Source: Acidobacteriota bacterium
GTDB lineage: Bacteria > Acidobacteriota > Terriglobia > Bryobacterales > Bryobacteraceae
Reading direction: 5' to 3'
DNA length: 40,939 nt
Assembly: GCA_016201205.1 (NCBI GenBank)
Contig: JACQDF010000165.1
Coordinates: 1-40,939, forward strand
Shown: piece after piece, positions 34,857 through 40,939 of the stretch
Numbering within the stretch: the first letter of the stretch is position 1
Layout: every line of letters starts with the position of its first letter
Position numbers and translations under genes: made by a program
Notes under the pieces: generated by a model
What the model was told of the DNA's origin: nothing
The model's input: only the letters and a program-made list of their open reading frames with translations
Databases searched by the model: none

Positions 34857-36169
34857 CTGCTCACCGCCGGATGGACCTTCCGAATCGCAGCCACCACATC
34901 TTCGAGATCGCGCTTGCTGAACTTCGGATCCATCAGAACGCCCGAGAAGCGGCTCAGGATGTCGATGGTGCGGGGGCAGCTTTCCGCGCCGTAGCGGATG
35001 GCCTTGCCGCGCGGCGTTTGAAACGCCGGCCAGGCCGGGTGCAGCGTCTGCCTGGCGACGACGTGGGGCAGCGTGGGCAGAATCACCGAGCCGCCAGGCC
35101 GCGAAGCGGCCACGTTCTCCGCCTTCATGGCGGCGAGGAACCGATCGCAGCGGGCCTTGGTCGAGAAGTCGAAGAAAACGCCCGTCCCCAGCTCGCCCGC
35201 AGGATCCGGGCGATGGCGTAACCGCAGGCCCGGCAGGTCGCGAATCCCGTCGTGGACGAAGCCGGCGTTGGCTCGCACGGCGGCGACGATCTTGTCCAGC
35301 TTGCGCAATTGAGCCAGCAGCACCCCGCCAGTGAATTCGCTCATGCGGAAATTCGTCCCGAAGAACCAATCCAGGCGCGCCTGGCCCAACTGGCTCTGAT
35401 GAGGCGGGCGGAAGCCGCCCAGATCATGGAAGCGGGAAGCGCGCTCGAACAATTCGGGATCATTGGTCACCACGGCGCCGCCTTCGCCGGCAGTGATCGT
35501 CTTGTTGAGCTGGAGGCTGTAGATCCCGATATCGCCGATAGAGCCCAGCGGGCGTCCTTTGTAGCTGGCGCCCACGCTCTGCGCACAGTCTTCGAGCACC
35601 CGCAGCTTGTGCCGGCGAGCGATGGCCATGATGCTGTCCATGTCGCACGGGTTGCCTTGCAGATGCACGGCCATGATCACTTTGGTCTGCGGCGTGATTC
35701 TGTTCTCGATGTCATCGGGGTCGAGGTTGAACGACTCGTCGATCTCCGCGCAAACCGGCAGGCCGCCCGCCAGCACCACGGCGTTGAAACAGGAATGCCA
35801 CGTCCAGGCAGGCAAAATCACTTCGTCTCCGGGACCAATCTGGAGAGCGGCCATCGCACAATCGAGCGCCGCCGTTCCGGACGTGACTCCAACAGCAAAG
35901 CGCGTTTGCATGCGTGCGGCGAATTCCGTTTCGAATTGCAGGACTTTCCGCGGGGTCTTCGGGCCGTACCAGCGGAAGGGCGACTTTGCTTCAAGGACCT
36001 CGAGCACCTCGGCCCGTTCCTTGTCGTCATAGAATTCCGAGCCCCAGTATCCGGCGCGAAGCGGTTTGTCGCGAACGGGTGTGCCTCCATCGACGGCCAG
36101 TTTCGGTGCGGCTTCGGCGCCAGGAGCGGCAGCGACGGCCGCGGCCGTCAGAAACGATCTGCGTTTCAT
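34853..36169 (-). CDS. DegT/DnrJ/EryC1-family PLP aminotransferase fold with twin-arginine signal
   Basis: This 438-residue protein has a Tat-type leader (MKRRSFLTAAAVAAAPGAEA) followed by a complete DegT/StrS aminotransferase domain. Visible parts are GVTSGTAALDCAM (about 95-107), the aspartate in EDCAQSVGASYKG and the PLP lysine K223 in LQLNKTITAGEGG. The family normally makes amino sugars on nucleotide carriers in the cytoplasm, so export is unusual and suggests action on a periplasmic carbonyl or sugar. GGGAGG lies six bases before the ATG. It follows the membrane protein by 20 bases and is probably the last gene of that operon. Whether the leader is functional is untested. Confidence 0.85.
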   Translation of the reverse strand: MKRRSFLTAAAVAAAPGAEAAPKLAVDGGTPVRDKPLRAGYWGSEFYDDKERAEVLEVLEAKSPFRWYGPKTPRKVLQFETEFAARMQTRFAVGVTSGTAALDCAMAALQIGPGDEVILPAWTWHSCFNAVVLAGGLPVCAEIDESFNLDPDDIENRITPQTKVIMAVHLQGNPCDMDSIMAIARRHKLRVLEDCAQSVGASYKGRPLGSIGDIGIYSLQLNKTITAGEGGAVVTNDPELFERASRFHDLGGFRPPHQSQLGQARLDWFFGTNFRMSEFTGGVLLAQLRKLDKIVAAVRANAGFVHDGIRDLPGLRLRHRPDPAGELGTGVFFDFSTKARCDRFLAAMKAENVAASRPGGSVILPTLPHVVARQTLHPAWPAFQTPRGKAIRYGAESCPRTIDILSRFSGVLMDPKFSKRDLEDVVAAIRKVHPAVSS

Positions 36170-36189
36170 ATTAGACCTCCCTTATAAGC

Positions 36190-37512
36190 TTATGATGTCT
36201 CGATGCTGGAAGGGACCAGGGTTTTGCGGACCGGCTGGCGGGCGACAATCCACGTCAGCACCAGGGCGGCGATGGTGAAGGTGATCTCCACCGGAAGGCC
36301 GATCACCGGGTTGGGGTGAAGCAGAGCTTTTACCCAGGAAACCGTGACGCAGGCCCAGGTCAGGATCAGGTAGGACCAGGAGAGCAGCGGCTTCGCCTGG
36401 CGCTGGCGCATTGCGAGCAGGGAGGCTACCAGCAGCGAGGTCGCAATGGCGAGTCCCCATCCGACCGCAGGATCACCCAGCTTGCGAATGCGGGAGTAGA
36501 AGTTCACCGAATCGAGGGCTGCGAAACAATAAGTGGCGGTCACGGCGACCTGCCAGGCGAGGCTCCGCACCACGAGCAACGCGGCCAGCACGAGCGCGCC
36601 AGCCACAACGTAGGAGTAGCGAAGCCGCACATTGGATTCCATCAGGATCAGGTCGGCGGTCACGACGGCAGCGCCCACGATCAGCAGCCAGAAACGCGGC
36701 GTCCGCCCGGCAGCCTGCTCCTCGCAGCCAGCCGAAAGCTCCTGACGGCGGCGCCAGGCGAACAGTCCGAGCCCGAGTCCGAAGCAGAATCCGAAGACCA
36801 TCTCCATCAGCTTCCACCACGGATTCCACCGCTGAAGGTAGGGCTGGTGCATGCCCAGCATCATGAGAGTTCCGCCGAGGCCAAAACCGATTCCGCCGCT
36901 GATGAATCCGGCAAGCGCAAAGCCGGCGGGAATCCTCGAGTCGCCCGCCAGCCGCAGGCAGGCCAGAAAGAGCAACGCTCCCAGAAGCAGGCCGGCCCAG
37001 ATTTCCGCGCGGGGCTTGTTTACCGGATCGGAGAAATAGATCAGCTTGGGTTCGTTGATCCACTTCCAGCCAGCGTAGGTTCCGGCTACGATCGACGCCA
37101 GCGCCACGGCGATCCCCGTCCGGGTGAATCGCCGCTCGACCATGGCCGTCCCGAGCACCGCGCCGCCCAGCAGACCCCAGACTGCGCCCTTCAGCGTCAG
37201 GCCGGCGAGTCCCCAGACGTACGTCTCCGGTTTGATGATGAAGCCGACGGTCTGCCCGTATGTCATTTCTCCGCCGAAGCCGACACCGATCGCGCCGAAC
37301 GCCGCGATGAGCCCGCTGGAAGGAGCGTCGCGGTCGAGGAGCATGCACAGGGTCATCGCCACGAGCGCGCCGGGGATCATGGCGCCCAGCGGTCCTCCTC
37401 CGATGAAGCCGCGCAGGCCCCAGCCCAGCGACATGGTAAGGGCAGGAAAGAAGGCATACATCCACAACCCACGTTCCGGGACATTCAAGCCGAGCGCGGC
37501 GAATCGCTTCAT
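36190..37512 (-). CDS. Polytopic membrane protein of unknown function
   Basis: The 440-residue protein has about twelve hydrophobic segments and no recognised catalytic domain. The N-terminal segment is glycine-rich (TMSLGWGLRGFIGGGPLGAM, about 27-46), and a conserved-looking loop holds GEMTYGQTVGF (about 80-90). The pattern suggests a transporter or integral membrane enzyme, but I do not recognise the family. The start is ATG 37512, overlapping the stop of the DUF4838-type gene in ATGA, so the two are coupled; it ends at a TAA inside a palindromic ATAAGCTTAT. Confidence 0.7.
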   Translation of the reverse strand: MKRFAALGLNVPERGLWMYAFFPALTMSLGWGLRGFIGGGPLGAMIPGALVAMTLCMLLDRDAPSSGLIAAFGAIGVGFGGEMTYGQTVGFIIKPETYVWGLAGLTLKGAVWGLLGGAVLGTAMVERRFTRTGIAVALASIVAGTYAGWKWINEPKLIYFSDPVNKPRAEIWAGLLLGALLFLACLRLAGDSRIPAGFALAGFISGGIGFGLGGTLMMLGMHQPYLQRWNPWWKLMEMVFGFCFGLGLGLFAWRRRQELSAGCEEQAAGRTPRFWLLIVGAAVVTADLILMESNVRLRYSYVVAGALVLAALLVVRSLAWQVAVTATYCFAALDSVNFYSRIRKLGDPAVGWGLAIATSLLVASLLAMRQRQAKPLLSWSYLILTWACVTVSWVKALLHPNPVIGLPVEITFTIAALVLTWIVARQPVRKTLVPSSIETS

Positions 37513-40001
37513 TCGACGGTGTACTCCGTTTCCAGCACGAGCGAACCACCCGGCTCGAGCCGTTTCAAGTGCGACAGGACACTGGCCGTGACGCGGTCTT
37601 CGCCTCTCGCCCGCCAGTTCAGCGAGCAGCGTTCGACCTGATCGCGAGGAAAGCGAATCCGCAGCGTGATCCCCGCGCCCCGGCTGATCAGACGCCATTC
37701 GCCGTCCGGGCAGTCCGGGCCGCCGTACGCCGCCGTTCCGGCGGGAGGATCGCCAGGCCGGAAGAGAGTTTGGGCGACCGCCGTTCCATCCGGCTTGCGG
37801 TAGGCGATGTCGAGATCGAGCGCTCCACCCGGATTCGGAATCACCCGCTCCGCCAGAATCAGATCCACGGCCGCCGGCGTGCGGTTGGTGACCCTAGTCT
37901 CCGCGCGCAGGCCCGGCGAATCGCCGGCCAGGCGAACCGTTCGGCGAAACTCGAGACCGCGTGCCAGTCCGGCCAGGACGACCTCTCCCGGCCGGGTCGC
38001 CGCCGCCTCCCACTGAATCTCCAGGGAGCTCGCGGTGTGCGCTTCGGGAAGAGCGAATACCGCGAGACCGCCGAGGTTCGGATAGTTGCGCACCACGTCC
38101 GGAGGGCGAAGCGCGTCCTTGCCACTCTTCTTGTCGATCCACCGGACTATCCGCCCGTCAAGCTCCGGGACGATCACGGCGCTCACCGAGGCGTTTTCCA
38201 ATGTGAGGGGGCGGTACGGCCGGATGCGTGCCGCGAACTCCCGCTCGTCGTCTTCCAGGCTGACGCCTTCGGTGATGCTGGTGACGCCGAAGCGCCGCAA
38301 ATCGCTCATAAACTGGCGGAACCGCTGCTGGAGACCATCGAGGTTGGCTGGAGTGTACATTCCGTCTTTGACCGCGAAGCGCTTTGCGAGCAGCAACTCG
38401 ACCGCGTCCAGCGAAAGCCTGGCCTTGCGCACGCGCTCGAGAACGGCCTCGCTCCCGGCCGCCGTTTCCGCCTGGCGGAACAACTCTTGCGCCTGCGAGA
38501 TCACCGCGTCGGAAAGATGGGGAGAGCGGCGAATCCAGATGTGCTGCCCCTCGCCGGCGGGCGGCATTCGCACCAGCCGGTGCAGCAGATCGAACAATGA
38601 CTGCATGGGGCCCGCGGCTGGGCCGTAGACCGCTTCCAGGAACTCGGTGATGGCTTTTTCCGGGCCGGCGGCGGTGTCCCACAGCAGCCGGGCCGTCACG
38701 TAGGCGCGCAGCTCACCCATCTCCCCGCCGCCGCCCGGCGGATAGGCGCCCTCCAGAAACAGGCCCACTACTCCGTGCCGGCGGTACATCGGAAGATCCG
38801 CTGCCAATTCGTCAAAATCAGGGAACGGCAGCAGGTAGTTCGAGAAGTTCGTGTTGTAGTGCCAGACGTAGAGACGATCGGTGATCTTCGACCAAGCCCG
38901 CAGGTTCTTGAGGAAATACGCGTTGTACGGGCACTTCTCGTACGGATGCGCCTCGCAAACGCCGATCGGACAAAGCCGGATGCGCACGTTAGACCGTGGA
39001 CGCGTGAGCAGCGGAGGCGCCTCCGAGTACATGTAGGCCAGCGTGTCAATCAGTTTGCCAGGATGCTTCTTCTCCACTTCGGCGGCCAGGGCGTTGACAA
39101 ACCGCAGAATGGGACCGGAGTGCGCACCGCCTTCCTCGCGCTCGACGCGCCGGCACTTGTCGCACTCACACCAGCCGTCCCAGTCGTTTTGGGACACCGA
39201 ATAAATCGTGGCTTCCGGATGCTGGCGGATCCACTCGAGCACCGCCTCGACGCTCAGCCGCAGGACATCCGGATTCGTGAGGCAGAGCTGCCCTCTTTCG
39301 ACGCGCCGCTTGCCGTCAATCAGCGAGAAGTACTCGGGGTGCGCCTGGAAGTGCTTTTCCGGGGGGATCATCTTGTAGAAGGTGTGCACAAACGGAAAAT
39401 ACTCGACCCGGCCGCCGGTGGATTCATCCAGACGCATGTGAGCGCCGTTCATCTTGTTCCGCGCAGCCCAGTCCTTGTCGAACGCCTCGGTGATGAACGG
39501 CTCGCGGTACTCGAAGGCCGGCTTCTGCGTTTCGTCGAGCGGCCCGACGGTGATGGTTCGCAGCTTGGGAATCCGGCTCACCTCGCCGGTGAACCAGCGG
39601 CAGCCGAGCTTTTCCAGAAACGTGTAGACGCCATACATGGTTCCGCGCAGCCGTCCGCCGGCGATGAAGACGGAATCGCCAGCCGTCTTCAGAACGAATC
39701 CCTCCGCGCCCAGCGCGCCGGCCGGCGCGTTGAGCTTGCGCCGCGCGGCGGCTCCGCTGTTGCCGACAAACACCAGCTTCCGGCGCGCTTCCGGACCGTC
39801 CTCGACGATGGGCAGGCGGGCGCCGCTCATCTCGTGCAGAAACCGTTGCAGCTCTCCGGCGCCGCGCCTCTCGGAAGGGGACGCGTCGCGGGCGATGCAG
39901 ATGGAATAAGCGGATTGTCCGTTCTCGACAAGATGGATCGGCTGCGCAGCCGCGAGCGGCCCGGCGATCCACAGCAAACCAGCCGAAAGAAGGAGTCGCA
40001 T
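37509..40001 (-). CDS. Secreted DUF4838-type glycoside-hydrolase-like protein
   Basis: This 830-residue protein has a signal peptide (1-19, cleavage after AAA). It has an N-terminal alpha/beta domain like those in front of GH67/GH20 barrels (about 20-130, with GRLRGTMYGVYTFLEKLGCRWF) and a DUF4838-type barrel (about 150-480). The barrel carries SVSQNDWDGWCECDKC (about 292-307), whose acidic residues and cysteines are typical of the family. A beta-rich C-terminal domain spans about 620-830. The reaction is not established; polysaccharide processing is likely. It starts one base after the stop of the TonB-like receptor and overlaps the membrane protein start, so it is in one operon with both. 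Confidence 0.8.
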   Translation of the reverse strand: MRLLLSAGLLWIAGPLAAAQPIHLVENGQSAYSICIARDASPSERRGAGELQRFLHEMSGARLPIVEDGPEARRKLVFVGNSGAAARRKLNAPAGALGAEGFVLKTAGDSVFIAGGRLRGTMYGVYTFLEKLGCRWFTGEVSRIPKLRTITVGPLDETQKPAFEYREPFITEAFDKDWAARNKMNGAHMRLDESTGGRVEYFPFVHTFYKMIPPEKHFQAHPEYFSLIDGKRRVERGQLCLTNPDVLRLSVEAVLEWIRQHPEATIYSVSQNDWDGWCECDKCRRVEREEGGAHSGPILRFVNALAAEVEKKHPGKLIDTLAYMYSEAPPLLTRPRSNVRIRLCPIGVCEAHPYEKCPYNAYFLKNLRAWSKITDRLYVWHYNTNFSNYLLPFPDFDELAADLPMYRRHGVVGLFLEGAYPPGGGGEMGELRAYVTARLLWDTAAGPEKAITEFLEAVYGPAAGPMQSLFDLLHRLVRMPPAGEGQHIWIRRSPHLSDAVISQAQELFRQAETAAGSEAVLERVRKARLSLDAVELLLAKRFAVKDGMYTPANLDGLQQRFRQFMSDLRRFGVTSITEGVSLEDDEREFAARIRPYRPLTLENASVSAVIVPELDGRIVRWIDKKSGKDALRPPDVVRNYPNLGGLAVFALPEAHTASSLEIQWEAAATRPGEVVLAGLARGLEFRRTVRLAGDSPGLRAETRVTNRTPAAVDLILAERVIPNPGGALDLDIAYRKPDGTAVAQTLFRPGDPPAGTAAYGGPDCPDGEWRLISRGAGITLRIRFPRDQVERCSLNWRARGEDRVTASVLSHLKRLEPGGSLVLETEYTVE

Positions 40002-40002
40002 A

Positions 40003-40939
40003 TCAGAATTCGAATCGCAACGAAACCTGCCCCGTACGGCCGGCGCCGAAGTCCGCGCCGCGGGCGCCGGTGATACGGCCGAAGTTATTGTTTGCGACAT
40101 CTCCGATCGGATCGCCGAGGTTCGGATGGTTGGGCACGTTGGTGAAGCTGCCCTCGAGCCGCGTCGACAGCCGTTCCCCAACTTTGAAGCGCTTGCTCAG
40201 TCCCAGGTTCCAGCCGATGGTGCCCGGGCCGTTGAGGATCCCCACGCCGGAATTGCCGAAGCGGCCAAGCGGGGCCGGATCGCGACCCGGCACGACGCCT
40301 ACGGCGCAGTTGAACTGAAGGGATCCCGATGCGCGCCCGGGGCAGAGGAAAGCGGTGCGGTCCAGCCACAGATCGGCGGTAGGATTCGAAACGGAACCGT
40401 TGGCGAGACGGTCCGGCCGCTGGCCGCCGTGTCGCGTCGCGCCGGTCCCGGATGGATCTCCACCGCTGAAGGTCGGGGTCAGCCAGGGCCCCGACTGCAA
40501 GGTCAAGATCGAAGCCAGGCCCCAGCCGCCCAGCACGGCCTCCACTACGGGGTGAACGTTGGCCATCATCTGGCGGCCCTTGCCGAAGGGCAGGTCGTAA
40601 AGCAGCGTGCTGACGGAGCGGTGGCGGCGCGTCGCATACACGTTGCCACGGTCCGCGCGGCGATCGAGCGAATTGAACAAACGCCCCCCTCCGGTCTCGC
40701 CCGCGAAGCCGCCCGGTGCGGGCCCGGCGTTATCGGCCAGATGCTTGGCAAGCGAATAGGAAAAAGCGAAGGTCAGGCCATTCGCATACCGGCGGTTGAC
40801 TTCCGCCTGGAATGCGCCGTAGCTGGAGTTGGCGCCCGCGTCGCGGCTGTAAATCAAACCCCAGTGCGGGAACGGCCGATCGGTGAGCGGGCGCTGTGAG
40901 AAGAACGTGGTGGAAAGCGGCAGTTGGTTCAGGTCCGGC
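40003..40939 (-). CDS. TonB-dependent-receptor-like outer membrane protein, C-terminal part (cut by window edge)
   Basis: The reading frame stays open to the window end, so about 311 C-terminal residues of a larger protein are seen. It shows the barrel end of the same receptor class as the two full-length ones here: a YDLPFGKGRQ strand, LGLSKRFKVGERLSTRLEG, and a final aromatic residue in SLRFEF. An apparent internal TTG start at 40857 is not a real start. It is the first visible gene of the operon with the DUF4838-type protein, and probably imports or binds that protein's product. Confidence 0.85.
   Translation of the reverse strand, partial: PDLNQLPLSTTFFSQRPLTDRPFPHWGLIYSRDAGANSSYGAFQAEVNRRYANGLTFAFSYSLAKHLADNAGPAPGGFAGETGGGRLFNSLDRRADRGNVYATRRHRSVSTLLYDLPFGKGRQMMANVHPVVEAVLGGWGLASILTLQSGPWLTPTFSGGDPSGTGATRHGGQRPDRLANGSVSNPTADLWLDRTAFLCPGRASGSLQFNCAVGVVPGRDPAPLGRFGNSGVGILNGPGTIGWNLGLSKRFKVGERLSTRLEGSFTNVPNHPNLGDPIGDVANNNFGRITGARGADFGAGRTGQVSLRFEF

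Noticed and set aside
36184..36193. Perfect 10-bp palindrome ATAAGCTTAT at the end of the membrane protein gene
   Set aside because: It contains the TAA stop and a short AT-rich palindrome; too short for a terminator and not repeated elsewhere.
1..40939. CRISPR arrays, tRNA/rRNA genes, insertion sequences, prophage or toxin-antitoxin genes
   Set aside because: No regularly spaced direct repeats, no tRNA-like cloverleaf, no transposase or integrase motif and no paired small genes were found on reading both strands.

Overview
The window is GC-rich bacterial chromosome, almost fully coding, with no phage, IS, CRISPR, tRNA or rRNA signal. The combination of very large TonB-receptor-like proteins that carry an N-terminal carboxypeptidase-regulatory domain (three here), choice-of-anchor D and VWFA-related secreted proteins, a hopanoid operon and a dispersed short palindromic repeat points to an acidobacterium of the Solibacter/Bryobacter type. 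This assignment is inferred from family content, not from a marker gene. No gap between genes exceeds about 250 bases; the largest (9126-9373) is regulatory.

Layout. 30-4070: a TPR membrane protein, endonuclease III, an ICMT-like methyltransferase and L-2-hydroxyglutarate oxidase, arranged as two divergent pairs. 4078-7794: a 1238-residue secreted mosaic protein whose peptidase-like and VWA-like domains both look catalytically or metal-binding dead. 7911-17947: a ROK regulator diverges from a four-gene operon (TonB-like receptor, GH20-type hexosaminidase, APC permease, M20 deacylase). The shared regulatory region has a near-consensus promoter, with an 18-bp palindrome sitting on its -35 box. 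Together these look like a regulated uptake and degradation system for an amino-sugar-containing or N-acylated substrate.

17961-27645 (minus strand): a tightly overlapped nine-gene hopanoid operon, in transcription order ispH, shc, hpnH, hpnA, hpnG, two zinc-type medium-chain dehydrogenases, hpnC, hpnD. It spans the last step of isoprenoid precursor synthesis, the squalene branch, cyclisation and the C5 ribosyl side chain. Two things stand out. No hpnE is present in the operon. Two polyol-dehydrogenase-like genes are embedded by start/stop overlaps, which makes them good candidates for the reduction of ribosylhopane to bacteriohopanetetrol or for another side-chain redox step.

27671-34856: a secreted cyclase-family protein, a sugar-nucleotide epimerase, a periplasmic protein of three tandem secretin-N-like repeats with no pore domain, a second TonB-like receptor and a small proline-rich protein. 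34853-40939 (minus strand): a partial TonB-like receptor followed by a DUF4838-type secreted protein, a polytopic membrane protein and a DegT-type aminotransferase fold carrying a twin-arginine signal, probably one operon.

A 44-bp palindromic repeat occurs twice in opposite orientation (17953-17996 and 34155-34198). One copy supplies the C-terminal codons and stop of hpnD.
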